A stretch of 64,000 nucleotides of DNA from an uncultured Bacteroides sp. (lineage in GTDB: Bacteria; Bacteroidota; Bacteroidia; Bacteroidales; Bacteroidaceae). The translations under genes were made by a program, and so were the position numbers. Positions 1 to 6,570 of the stretch are shown here, piece by piece (within the stretch, counting starts at the first letter, position 1; each line of letters begins with the position of its first letter). The stretch spans positions 3,414,365 through 3,478,364 of the forward strand of contig NZ_OY762899.1 in NCBI RefSeq assembly GCF_963666545.1, read 5' to 3'. Under the pieces are notes generated by a model, which saw only the letters and a program-made list of their open reading frames with translations, searched no databases and was not told the origin of the DNA.

Positions 1-1
1 T

Positions 2-253
2 TCTATGATGGCTATTTTATATCGTATTCCAATTTTGTTTATCATCTTGCTAACGATGGGCATGGCTACTGCTATCACCGGACTGATCATTCGTTTTAAA
101 CCGGTTATCATTTCCGGTTTTTTAGGTATGGCTCTTTCACTCTTGTGTTTTGTCGTGAACGGCACTGATGCAATCTTGGTGTTTGCAGCTGCTTTTGTGC
201 TGATGATGGTGATTCCGGGACACATATTAAATAATGCGAGTAGAAAACGATGA
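2..253 (+). CDS. Small hydrophobic membrane protein, 5' end possibly outside window
   Basis: The reading frame is open from the window edge, so the true start may lie upstream; ATG codons at 5 and 8 are possible internal starts. The visible part (up to 82 residues after the first ATG) is almost entirely hydrophobic, with about three membrane segments, and ends in a short basic tail (ASRKR). It lies 15 bp before a winged-helix regulator and reads in the same direction, so the two are probably co-transcribed. I do not recognise a named family; membrane protein plus small winged-helix regulator pairs are common in Bacteroidetes. A role as partner or target of the regulator is inference. Confidence 0.6.
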   Translation, partial: SMMAILYRIPILFIILLTMGMATAITGLIIRFKPVIISGFLGMALSLLCFVVNGTDAILVFAAAFVLMMVIPGHILNNASRKR

Positions 254-268
254 AAGGGAGGGTAGGAT

Positions 269-553
269 ATGTTTAAGGAACTAAATCCGTTGCTTCATTC
301 CGAACTTCGTTTGGGCATTATTTCTTTGCTGATTTCTGTTGAAGAGGCTGATTTTGTTTATATTCGCCAACAAACAGGATCGACAGCGGGGAATCTCAGC
401 ATACAGATTGATAAGCTGAACAATGCAGGTTATGTGGAAGTAACGAAATCGTTTAAGGGAAAGATGCCTTGTACCACGTGCAGGATTACCCCTGCCGGTA
501 TAGATGCTTTTGAAGAATACGTGGATGCTTTGAAGAGTTACATTATTAAATAA
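269..553 (+). CDS. Winged-helix transcriptional regulator (MarR/ArsR-like, HTH_34 type)
   Basis: This 94-residue protein is a single winged-helix domain. It starts NPLLHSELRLGIISLLIS (first helices), has a recognition-helix region around GNLSIQIDKLNNAGYVEV and a wing around CRITPAGIDAFEEYV; the phrase TPAGIDAFEEY is typical of the PadR/MarR-like HTH_34 family. There is no ligand-binding domain. A purine-rich ribosome site (AAAGGGAGGG) lies just before the ATG. It sits between the small membrane protein and the nucleosidase gene in a tight operon. By family it binds DNA as a dimer and regulates a nearby gene; the target and signal are unknown. The CTTC residues (around 70-73) could sense redox or metal, but that is speculation. 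Confidence 0.8.
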   Translation: MFKELNPLLHSELRLGIISLLISVEEADFVYIRQQTGSTAGNLSIQIDKLNNAGYVEVTKSFKGKMPCTTCRITPAGIDAFEEYVDALKSYIIK

Positions 554-565
554 GAGATATTAGTT

Positions 566-1132
566 ATGTTGAAAGTCTTAGTAACATTTGCCGTGAAGGA
601 TGAACTCGTGGAAATTAAATGGCCTGATGCGGAGCTTTATTATTTGCGTACAGGTATTGGAAAAGTGAAAGCTGCTTTTCGTGTCTCAGATGCTATTAAT
701 CAGGTGCAGCCCGATTTAGTTCTTAATTTGGGAACGGCAGGTACCGTCAATCATCAGGTAGGCGACATTCTGGTCTGTCGCAGGTTTATCGATCGCGACT
801 TACAAAAAATAAAAGATTTGGATTTGGAATATGAGGTCAGTACGGCCGATCTGCTTCAGGAAAAAGGTTATTGCAGCAATTGGGTAGGGGAAGCTACTTG
901 CAACACAGGCGACAGTTTCCTAACCGAGCTAACCGATGTGGATGGTGACGTAGTAGATATGGAGGCTTTTGCACAAGCTTTTGTTTGCCAGAGTAAGCAG
1001 ATTCCTTTTGTATCAGTAAAATATGTGACTGATGTGATTGGGCAAAATTCTGTGTCTCATTGGGAAGATAAGTTAGCCGACGCACGTATCGGTCTTTCTC
1101 ACTTTTTCAATGTCCTGTACGATAGGATATGA
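566..1132 (+). CDS. Nucleosidase of the phosphorylase superfamily (MTA/SAH nucleosidase-like)
   Basis: A 188-residue protein of the purine nucleoside phosphorylase/uridine phosphorylase superfamily. Visible signatures are GIGKVKAAFRVSDAI near the N-terminus, LNLGTAGTVNHQVGDIL in the middle, VVDMEAFAQAFVCQ (the ME-A nucleobase/ribose-binding motif) and VKYVTDVIG near the end. The length is slightly under that of E. coli MTA/SAH nucleosidase. The family hydrolyses methylthioadenosine, S-adenosylhomocysteine or related nucleosides in the cytosol, salvaging adenine and methylthioribose; which substrate this one takes cannot be read from the sequence. It is the third gene of the small operon starting at the window edge, and its 3' end overlaps the convergent DUF454 gene by 34 bp. 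Confidence 0.8.
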   Translation: MLKVLVTFAVKDELVEIKWPDAELYYLRTGIGKVKAAFRVSDAINQVQPDLVLNLGTAGTVNHQVGDILVCRRFIDRDLQKIKDLDLEYEVSTADLLQEKGYCSNWVGEATCNTGDSFLTELTDVDGDVVDMEAFAQAFVCQSKQIPFVSVKYVTDVIGQNSVSHWEDKLADARIGLSHFFNVLYDRI

Positions 1133-1461
1133 TAAGTGACACCTATGGCGATAAGCAATAAGAGTATTTTAGCCCACATTATAGGTACAAAGAATGAGAT
1201 GCTGTAGAGCATTGTTGCCCACATTAGGGTGATGGAGATGATTTTCGCTCGTAGTGGGATGGCTTTTTCTTCACGGAAGTTGCGAATGTATGGCCCTAAG
1301 TGTTTTTGACTTAGTAACCAGTTGTATAGTCGGGGAGATGCTCTAAAATAGAGTGCAGCTGTGAGCAAGAGAAATGGTGTTGTGGGCAACAATGGCAAGA
1401 ATATGCCCGCGATGCCTAATATCAGCGAAACGGTTCCTATAATGATATATATGGTTTTCAT
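1099..1461 (-). CDS. YbaN/DUF454 family inner membrane protein
   Basis: A 120-residue membrane protein starting MKTIYIIIGTVSLILGIAGIFLPLLPTTPFLLL, the characteristic beginning of the YbaN/DUF454 family (LGxxGxxLPLLPTTPFxLL). Two N-terminal and two C-terminal hydrophobic segments flank a middle part with SPRLYNWLLSQKHLGPYI and a basic stretch. The open frame extends 42 codons further upstream, but that stretch runs through the terminator and the tRNA-Trp gene, so I start the gene at 1461. Family function is unknown. Its 3' end overlaps the convergent nucleosidase gene by 34 bp. Confidence 0.85.
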   Translation of the reverse strand: MKTIYIIIGTVSLILGIAGIFLPLLPTTPFLLLTAALYFRASPRLYNWLLSQKHLGPYIRNFREEKAIPLRAKIISITLMWATMLYSISFFVPIMWAKILLLLIAIGVTYHILSYRTLKK

Positions 1462-1488
1462 GCGGACTGCTATTACTGATGGGTATAT

Positions 1489-1528
1489 AAAAAGAACTGT
1501 GATTACAAACGTAGTCACAGTTCTTTTT
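1489..1528 (-). terminator. Rho-independent terminator of tRNA-Trp
   Basis: Near-perfect inverted repeat: AAAAAGAACTGTGA and TCACAGTTCTTTTT around a 12-base loop. It lies directly downstream of the tRNA on the minus strand, and its U-rich arm fits intrinsic termination there. It separates the tRNA from the DUF454 gene. Confidence 0.8.
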
Positions 1529-1529
1529 G

Positions 1530-1602
1530 CACGGGAGGAGAGGCTCGAACTCCCGACACCCGGTTTTGGAGACCGGTGCTCTACCAACTGAGCTACTCCC
1601 GT
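1530..1602 (-). tRNA. tRNA-Trp (anticodon CCA)
   Basis: The minus strand folds into a standard 73-nt cloverleaf: acceptor ACGGGAG/CTCCCGT, D arm with AGCTCAGTTGGTAGAGC, anticodon stem CCGGT/ACCGG around the loop CTCCAAA (anticodon CCA), and T arm with GGAGTTCGAGCCTC. The discriminator base is G, as expected for tryptophan. The 3' CCA is not encoded (CAA follows). It has its own promoter box upstream and terminator downstream. Confidence 0.97.
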
Positions 1603-1613
1603 GTTTGCGTGTG

Positions 1614-1621
1614 CAAAGGTA
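1614..1621 (-). promoter_or_regulatory. Bacteroides-type -7 promoter box for tRNA-Trp
   Basis: On the minus strand this reads TACCTTTG, an exact match to TAnnTTTG. It lies 12 bases before the first tRNA base, placing the transcript start a few bases upstream of the mature 5' end. Confidence 0.7.
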
Positions 1622-1663
1622 ATAGATTCTATGGAATCTGCAAGAGTAGCAACTAAAATGTTT

Positions 1664-2026
1664 TTATCTCTGAACCTTTAATTTTTCCCATTCATCGGGT
1701 TTGAAGCCAACCAACACAAATGATTCGGTCACTACCAGCGGGCGTTTTACTAACTTCCCGTTGCTGGCTAATAACTCTATTTGTTCTTCTTCGCTCATTG
1801 TGGCAAGTTTGTCCTTCAGCCCCAGTTCTTTGTAGATTACTCCGCTTGTATTGAATAGCTTTTTGATGGGCAGGCCACTTTTAGGAATCCATTGTTTCAA
1901 CTCTTCAGCAGTGGGATGCTCTTCGACAATCAATCGGTTGGCAAACTCTATTTTATTCTCAGTTAACCATTTCTTGGCCTTTTGGCAAGTGCTGCAGGCC
2001 GGATATTGCAAAAATATAGGTTTCAT
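1664..2026 (-). CDS. ArsC/Spx-family thioredoxin-fold protein
   Basis: A 120-residue ArsC-like protein: beta strand MKPIFLQYPACSTCQKAKKWL with a CxxC motif at residues 11-14, then TAEELKQWIPKSGLPIKKLFNTSG and the conserved end MSEEEQIELLASNGKLVKRPLVV. The KRP(L/I) motif contacts the substrate loop in the family. Members are glutathione/thioredoxin-coupled arsenate reductases or Spx-like RNA polymerase-binding regulators. Having CxxC rather than a single cysteine is typical of the broad Spx/MgsR/YffB group, so arsenate reduction is not certain. It lies 28 bp downstream of the uracil-DNA glycosylase-like gene and is probably co-transcribed with it. Confidence 0.85.
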   Translation of the reverse strand: MKPIFLQYPACSTCQKAKKWLTENKIEFANRLIVEEHPTAEELKQWIPKSGLPIKKLFNTSGVIYKELGLKDKLATMSEEEQIELLASNGKLVKRPLVVTESFVLVGFKPDEWEKLKVQR

Positions 2027-2054
2027 ACTCTTTCGTTTTATCTTAAATGTGAAT

Positions 2055-2639
2055 TTATATCATTAGTAACTCTTGGAACATCATGCGATAGACAGATGCC
2101 TTTTTGTCAATCGATAGTGGGTAAGCGCGCGACGAAGACGGCATTCGGTAGATCCTTATAGGTTGTTCGTTATACAAGAACTCGCAAAAATCGCCAATCT
2201 TAGGTTCTTCTACTTGTAGCTGAGTACACAAGATGTCAGTTGCTTTCTGTCCCGTTGCTACAATCGCTTTGCATTGGGGCACTTGTTTCAACAGTTTTCC
2301 TATGTCTGTTGTTTGCACAACTTCCAGAAATTTATCCGATGCATTATCCTGCAACCGTCGTATGGCCGTAGCAGTATCAAACAATGCAATACCTTTTTCC
2401 TCTAAAAACCGGATGATACGTTCACGGCAAAATGATTTTTTATCCTCGTTCAGGAAGAAGTCCTTTTCTTCGAAAAAAAGGATCCCTATTATACGCCACA
2501 TATCGTTATTCAGATTTGGGTAATAGAACTCCATCGACCATCGTTTCTTTTGTGGTGGAAAACTACCGAGCATTAATAAACGGGCATTTGGAGGCAAAAA
2601 GGGATTTAAAGGATGATTTTCTATAGGGAGTGATTCCAT
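2055..2639 (-). CDS. Uracil-DNA glycosylase superfamily protein (MUG/UDG-like)
   Basis: A 194-residue single-domain protein of the uracil-DNA glycosylase superfamily. Motif 1 is LMLGSFPP with FYYPN shortly after; the central part has GIALFDTATAIRRLQDNASD; KAIVATGQKATDIL forms the next core strand; and MPSSSRAYP near the C-terminus is the helical-clamp loop typical of the mismatch-specific branch. The family removes uracil or related damaged bases to start base excision repair in the cytosol. The exact base specificity is not visible. It is the first gene of a two-gene unit with the ArsC-like protein. Confidence 0.82.
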   Translation of the reverse strand: MESLPIENHPLNPFLPPNARLLMLGSFPPQKKRWSMEFYYPNLNNDMWRIIGILFFEEKDFFLNEDKKSFCRERIIRFLEEKGIALFDTATAIRRLQDNASDKFLEVVQTTDIGKLLKQVPQCKAIVATGQKATDILCTQLQVEEPKIGDFCEFLYNEQPIRIYRMPSSSRAYPLSIDKKASVYRMMFQELLMI

Positions 2640-2764
2640 CTTTCTTTTCTTAAATAGTTCTTTTTTGCCACTAAATATCGCGCTTTTACTTGAAAAGAGA
2701 AAATGCTTCGAACTTTTAGTTCTATAATCACATCCAAAACGCTCTGACTCTTAAATTAATTAAC

Positions 2765-2772
2765 TATTTTTG
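2765..2772 (+). promoter_or_regulatory. -7 box (TATTTTTG) for the DUF5020/NCS2 operon
   Basis: Exact match to TAnnTTTG, 40 bp before the DUF5020 start codon. No clear TTTG box lies 20 bp upstream, so the -33 element is weak or absent. Confidence 0.55.
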
Positions 2773-2812
2773 CACCTTAATTTAATAGAAAGATAATAGA
2801 ATAAGTTTAGTT

Positions 2813-3517
2813 ATGAAAAGAATTATTACGATTTTCCTTCTCGTATTCTTAATTACTGCCCTTGGTGTTAAAGCGCAGAACATTCAGTTACACTACGATT
2901 TCGGTCGTGCTTTATATAATAAAGATCTTAAGGCTCGCCCATTGTTTACCTCTACAGTCGAAAAATACCAACCGGATAAATGGGGTAGCACCTTTTTCTT
3001 TGTCGACATGGACTATAACTCTAATGGCGTGGAACAAGCTTACTTTGAAATAGCCCGTGAGCTGAAGTTCTGGAAAGGCCCCTTTTCGGCTCATCTCGAA
3101 TACAATGGTGGTTTGGCCAAAACCTATTCTATTAACAATGCTTATTTGGCCGGAGCAACCTATACCTATAATAATGCTTCGTTTAGCAAAGGCTTCTCAT
3201 TGAGTGCTATGTATAAGTACATTCAAAAAAACGACTCACCCAATAATTTTCAATTAACGGCTACGTGGTACATGCACTTGCATGATAATCTCTTTACTCT
3301 TTGTGGCTTTGCCGACTATTGGAGAGAAGAAACGTGGTTTAATTCTAAGATGACTTTTTTAGCTGAACCTCAGTTTTGGGTGAATCTGAACAAGATAAAA
3401 GGGGTAAGCGATGATTTCAATCTTAGTGTAGGCAGTGAAGTCGAGGTTAGCAATAATTTCTATGCGGGTAGAGCCTATGTTATTCCTACCATTGCTCTGA
3501 AGTGGACATTAAACTAA
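2813..3517 (+). CDS. DUF5020 family protein, probable outer-membrane barrel
   Basis: A 234-residue secreted protein with signal peptide MKRIITIFLLVFLITALGVKAQ. After it, NIQLHYDFGRALY matches the start of the DUF5020 family. The rest is rich in alternating aromatic strands (KWGSTFFFVDMDY, LKFWKGPFSAHLEYNGG, FTLCGFADYWREE) and ends in a hydrophobic strand (PTIALKWTLN), as expected for an outer-membrane beta-barrel. It resembles Tsx-like nucleoside channels in general layout. It lies 8 bp upstream of a nucleobase permease gene, so passage of nucleosides or bases across the outer membrane is a reasonable inference, not shown directly. Confidence 0.8.
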   Translation: MKRIITIFLLVFLITALGVKAQNIQLHYDFGRALYNKDLKARPLFTSTVEKYQPDKWGSTFFFVDMDYNSNGVEQAYFEIARELKFWKGPFSAHLEYNGGLAKTYSINNAYLAGATYTYNNASFSKGFSLSAMYKYIQKNDSPNNFQLTATWYMHLHDNLFTLCGFADYWREETWFNSKMTFLAEPQFWVNLNKIKGVSDDFNLSVGSEVEVSNNFYAGRAYVIPTIALKWTLN

Positions 3518-3525
3518 AAGCATAG

Positions 3526-4851
3526 ATGAAAACAGATTTAATTTACGGAATAGAAGATCGTCCACCTTTTAAAGATGCTTTTTTTGCCGCTTTACAGCAT
3601 TTGCTTGCTATTTTTGTTGCCATTATCACTCCTCCTCTGATTATAGCCGGAGCGTTGAAGTTGGATGTAGAGAAAACGAGTTTCCTGGTGTCTATGTCCT
3701 TGTTTGTTTCCGGCATTTCTACCTTTATTCAATGTCGACGCTTTGGCCCGCTGGGTGCTAAGTTGCTTTGTATTCAAGGAACAAGTTTCTCCTTTATCGG
3801 TCCTATTATTACTACCGGTTTGACTGGCGGATTACCTCTTATCTTTGGTGTTTGTATGGCTGCCGCTCCTGTGGAGATGATAATCAGTCGCACTTTTAAA
3901 TACCTGCGTACTATTATTACCCCTCTGGTCTCCGGCATTGTAGTACTTCTTATCGGATTGAGCCTGATAAAAGTGGGTATTGTTGCTTGTGGCGGAGGCT
4001 ATGCAGCGATGGATAACGGTACGTTTGGTTCTTGGGAGAATCTTTCCATAGCCGGATTGGTACTGCTTAGTGTTCTTTTCTTTAATCGTTGCAAGAACAA
4101 ATACTTGAGAATGAGTTCCATTGTATTGGGCATTTGCCTTGGATATGGAATGGCACTCTTTCTGGGTAAGGTAGATATGAGCTCGCTGAGTACGGATACA
4201 TTAATGGGATTTAATATCCCCCTGCCATTTAAATATGGATTGGACTTTAATATATCTTCTTTTATCGCTATCGGACTTGTTTATCTGATAACAGCCATTG
4301 AAGCAACAGGAGATGTTACGGCCAATTCAATGATTTCCGGACTTCCGATTGAGGGTGAAGGGTATGTGAAACGTGTTTCGGGTGGGGTATTGGCTGATGG
4401 TTTTAACTCTTTCCTAGCCGGCGTTTTTAACTCGTTTCCTAATTCTATTTTTGCGCAAAACAATGGCATCATTCAACTTACCGGCGTAGCTAGTCGCTAT
4501 GTGGGTTATTACATTGCTGCCATGTTGGTTCTATTGGGATTATTTCCTGTGGTTGGGACGGTCTTTTCACTGATGCCCGATTCTGTATTAGGCGGTGCTA
4601 CATTACTCATGTTTGGAACAGTTGCCGCAGCGGGAGTGCGGATCGTGTCTTCGCAAAACATTGGTCGAAAAGAAACCCTTGTTTTGGCGGTTAGTTTGTC
4701 GCTAGGGCTAGGAGTAGAGTTAATGCCTGACATTCTCGTTAATGCTCCACAAGCCATAAAAGGAATCTTTTCTTCGGGCATCACTACCGGTGGGTTAACG
4801 GCCATTATAGCCAATGCGGTGATACGTGTCAAAGAAGAAAATGAGGTTTAG
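3526..4851 (+). CDS. NCS2-family uracil/xanthine permease
   Basis: A 441-residue inner membrane transporter of the nucleobase:cation symporter-2 family, with about 12-14 hydrophobic segments. Typical features are FFAALQHLLAIFVAIITPPLII at the N-terminus, the half-helix QGTSFSFIGPI, AIEATGDVTANSMISG (substrate-binding Glu/Asp region), GVLADGFNSFLAGVFNSFPNSIFAQNNGIIQLTGVASRYVG and PDSVLGGATLLMFGTVAAAGVRI. These place it with xanthine/uric acid or uracil permeases (PbuX/UraA group); the AxGD motif favours the xanthine side. It is co-transcribed with the DUF5020 gene and ends just before a strong terminator. Confidence 0.92.
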   Translation: MKTDLIYGIEDRPPFKDAFFAALQHLLAIFVAIITPPLIIAGALKLDVEKTSFLVSMSLFVSGISTFIQCRRFGPLGAKLLCIQGTSFSFIGPIITTGLTGGLPLIFGVCMAAAPVEMIISRTFKYLRTIITPLVSGIVVLLIGLSLIKVGIVACGGGYAAMDNGTFGSWENLSIAGLVLLSVLFFNRCKNKYLRMSSIVLGICLGYGMALFLGKVDMSSLSTDTLMGFNIPLPFKYGLDFNISSFIAIGLVYLITAIEATGDVTANSMISGLPIEGEGYVKRVSGGVLADGFNSFLAGVFNSFPNSIFAQNNGIIQLTGVASRYVGYYIAAMLVLLGLFPVVGTVFSLMPDSVLGGATLLMFGTVAAAGVRIVSSQNIGRKETLVLAVSLSLGLGVELMPDILVNAPQAIKGIFSSGITTGGLTAIIANAVIRVKEENEV

Positions 4852-4872
4852 TATACAAACTTATATGCATAG

Positions 4873-4920
4873 TAATGCCAGAGCGAGGAAGCGATCCTTT
4901 TGCTCTGGCATTATTTTTTT
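4873..4920 (+). terminator. Rho-independent terminator after the NCS2 permease
   Basis: Perfect arms AATGCCAGAGC and GCTCTGGCATT around a loop of about 17 bases, followed by ATTTTTTT. Confidence 0.9.
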
Positions 4921-4965
4921 ATGCTTTGTTTGTCGGTTGGTACAACAAACGTATGGTTCAATTAA

Positions 4966-5601
4966 TTAGGCTTTCGGATCCTCTTTTTTGTTCTTTGGTT
5001 CTTTTTTAGCTAACAGTACGATATTGTATACATATTCTGTCATCCACTTTTCAGAGTATCCTAAACGTTCTTTGTATTGGCGCACAGCAGTTGCTGTTTT
5101 GTGAACTTCATCAGCTTTCCATACCTTTTTTGTACATACATCATGTATTGTCTTTTCGGTCATACCACGTAACAACTTCTTAAAGAACGATGGCACACGA
5201 AACTTCCACTGCATGAGGTTGCCCATTAGCATCATCAAATCGTTAGAGAATCCCTGATACATGAAAAGATAGGATTGCACATCATTTTGTGTTTTGCAAT
5301 TCTTCTTTATAGATGCATCTATTTCTTTAAAGAACTCTTCGCTAAGACCATAATCTTGCATCAGCATCTTGCGCGCACGTGACTTTTCCGCTAATCCAAG
5401 TTTTCCACCTTGAGTGCTGATCTTAAACATGCGTTTAAAGTTGGCTACATCAGGCACAAAGTTAATGTTGGTAATACCTAGATTCACTGCTATCACCGCT
5501 TGAAAATAGACCCGTGTCAGAGACACAAAGTCTTCTACATTGCCTACTACCTTATCATTGGCGCCGGCTTCTTTCTTTAACAATTTTGAAAATAAGCTCA
5601 T
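4966..5601 (-). CDS. Conserved hypothetical cytosolic protein
   Basis: A 211-residue, mainly helical, soluble protein. It has no signal peptide or membrane segment and ends in a highly charged tail (KKEPKNKKEDPKA). Recognisable stretches include FVSLTRVYFQAVIAVNLGI, FKRMFKISTQGGKLGLAEKS and YLFMYQGFSNDLMMLMGNLMQWK. I cannot assign a family. It is a monocistronic gene with its own promoter box (TACATTTG) 47 bp upstream of the start. Base composition and codon use look like the neighbours, so it is probably a core gene rather than an import. Confidence 0.7.
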   Translation of the reverse strand: MSLFSKLLKKEAGANDKVVGNVEDFVSLTRVYFQAVIAVNLGITNINFVPDVANFKRMFKISTQGGKLGLAEKSRARKMLMQDYGLSEEFFKEIDASIKKNCKTQNDVQSYLFMYQGFSNDLMMLMGNLMQWKFRVPSFFKKLLRGMTEKTIHDVCTKKVWKADEVHKTATAVRQYKERLGYSEKWMTEYVYNIVLLAKKEPKNKKEDPKA

Positions 5602-5647
5602 TCTTCGAGAGTTATATGATTTATATTATTAAAATTCATAGCGTTTG

Positions 5648-5655
5648 CAAATGTA
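5648..5655 (-). promoter_or_regulatory. -7 box (TACATTTG) for the hypothetical gene at 4966-5601
   Basis: The minus strand reads TACATTTG, an exact TAnnTTTG match, 46 bases from the start codon. Confidence 0.6.
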
Positions 5656-5824
5656 CAAAACAAAAACCACTTATAATATGATAACTTCCATGCAATCTGC
5701 ATTGGTAAGCTATTTCAGCTTGACAAATGTAGGCAAAAAATTGAATTGTACGGCCACTAGGGCTATTTTAGCTGAATATTTTAAAAAATAAATTATTTCT
5801 ATACGTTTATTTCGGGAAAGAATG

Positions 5825-5832
5825 TACTTTTG
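5825..5832 (+). promoter_or_regulatory. -7 box (TACTTTTG) for the histone-like gene
   Basis: Exact TAnnTTTG match 33 bp before the ATG at 5866; a weak TTTA sits at the expected -33 distance. Confidence 0.65.
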
Positions 5833-5865
5833 CCGCTCATTATTAACTAAAACAGTAAAAGGATT

Positions 5866-6042
5866 ATGAAAGAAGTAGTAGAAAAGTTGACCCAATTGGT
5901 CGCTGAATTTAGTAAAGACGCTAATGCACAAATCGAAAACGGAAACAAAGCTGCTGGAACACGTGCTCGTAAAGCATCATTGGAAATTGAAAAGCTAACG
6001 AAGGAATTTAGAAAAGCATCTTTGGAAGATTCAAAGAATTAA
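5866..6042 (+). CDS. Histone H1-like (Hc1-type) DNA-binding protein
   Basis: A 58-codon gene, easily missed because of its size. The product starts MKEVVEKLTQLVAEF and contains GNKAAGTRARKASLEIEKL, followed by a lysine/arginine-rich helix (TKEFRKASLEDSKN). This is the short Hc1-like histone H1 homologue found throughout Bacteroidetes: one helix, a basic AGTRARKxSLEIEK hinge, and a second amphipathic helix. It is expected to bind DNA without strong sequence preference and take part in nucleoid organisation. A clear promoter box precedes it. A terminator follows about 100 bp later, and a second promoter box lies between the two. Confidence 0.9.
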   Translation: MKEVVEKLTQLVAEFSKDANAQIENGNKAAGTRARKASLEIEKLTKEFRKASLEDSKN

Positions 6043-6096
6043 TAGTTCGAACCCACTTTTCTTTTGGAAACACTTGACTTTGCCAAGTAAATGTAT

Positions 6097-6104
6097 TACT
6101 TTTG
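6097..6104 (+). promoter_or_regulatory. Second -7 box (TACTTTTG) downstream of the histone-like gene
   Basis: Exact TAnnTTTG match with CTTG exactly 20 bp upstream (6073-6076). No coding region follows before the terminator at 6144-6176, so it would drive a short RNA only. Confidence 0.5.
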
Positions 6105-6110
6105 CAAGTG

Positions 6111-6176
6111 TATTCATAAAGTAGTTTGAAATTAAACTGCGCTAAATAGGGGAAGCTTTTGCTTCCCCTATTTTTG
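6111..6176 (+). ncRNA. Candidate small RNA of about 65 nt
   Basis: The stretch starts about 7 bases after a good promoter box and ends at the terminator U-run. It contains a first small hairpin (AGTTT/AAACT, six-base loop) and the terminator hairpin, with no plausible open frame. This promoter-hairpin-terminator layout is what an intergenic sRNA would show. It could instead simply be the 3' untranslated region and terminator of the histone-like gene. Confidence 0.35.
6144..6176 (+). terminator. Rho-independent terminator
   Basis: Arms AAATAGGGGAAGC and GCTTCCCCTATTT around TTTT, then a U-run. A very strong hairpin, downstream of the histone-like gene and the candidate sRNA. Confidence 0.9.
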
Positions 6177-6179
6177 TTT

Positions 6180-6512
6180 GATCGCAGCCTGTTTTTTGCT
6201 CAAAAGACGCTGAAAAGTGGGTAAAAGGACGGTTTGGTTTGGTAATCTGCACGGTTCTCTTTCTCGGAAAGACGGTTGCTCTTTGGCAAAGTGCCTATTT
6301 GTTATCGGAATAACTCCTTTTTGTCTTTGGAGCACGCTTCCTCCGTTAATTATACGTAATTCGTCTCTTGACAAAAACGACCTTACGGAAGTCTCTTTGT
6401 CAAGTTTCAAGAAGACCGTCCGGAAGCCTTGTGAGAGGGGTTTGGTGAACTAGTTAATTAACTAGTTCACCACGCTGAAGTAGTATCGTTTGTTTGAGTA
6501 TACTCATTTGTA
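6180..6512. other. Intergenic region with several inverted repeats, no convincing gene
   Basis: About 330 bp between two facing terminators. Open frames of about 80 codons exist on both strands (6217-6453 plus, 6168-6410 minus), but neither has protein-like composition, a ribosome site or a promoter. Inverted repeats include CTTGACAAA (6367-6375) with TTTGTCAAG (6396-6404), and a 28-bp perfect palindrome at 6444-6471. Confidence 0.6.
6444..6471. repeat. 28-bp perfect palindrome
   Basis: Half-site GGTGAACTAGTTAA is followed immediately by its exact reverse complement, with no mismatch and no spacer. It is AT-rich at the centre (TTAATTAA). It could be a dimeric regulator site or a structured element; no gene is adjacent in a way that explains it. 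Confidence 0.8.
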
Positions 6513-6561
6513 ATAAAAAAACAAAGGTGAATCACCCTTGTTGAATAGGTAACTCACCTTT
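6513..6561 (-). terminator. Rho-independent terminator of clpB
   Basis: On the minus strand AAAGGTGAGTTACC pairs with GGTGATTCACCTTT (a few G-U pairs), followed by GTTTTTTT. It begins 10 bp after the clpB stop codon. Confidence 0.9.
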
Positions 6562-6570
6562 AATAAATGA

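Noticed and set aside
6168-6453. Open frames on both strands of about 80 codons in the gap before clpB
   Set aside because: Overlap each other, no ribosome site or promoter, and residue composition is not protein-like; the region is better explained as repeat-rich intergenic DNA.
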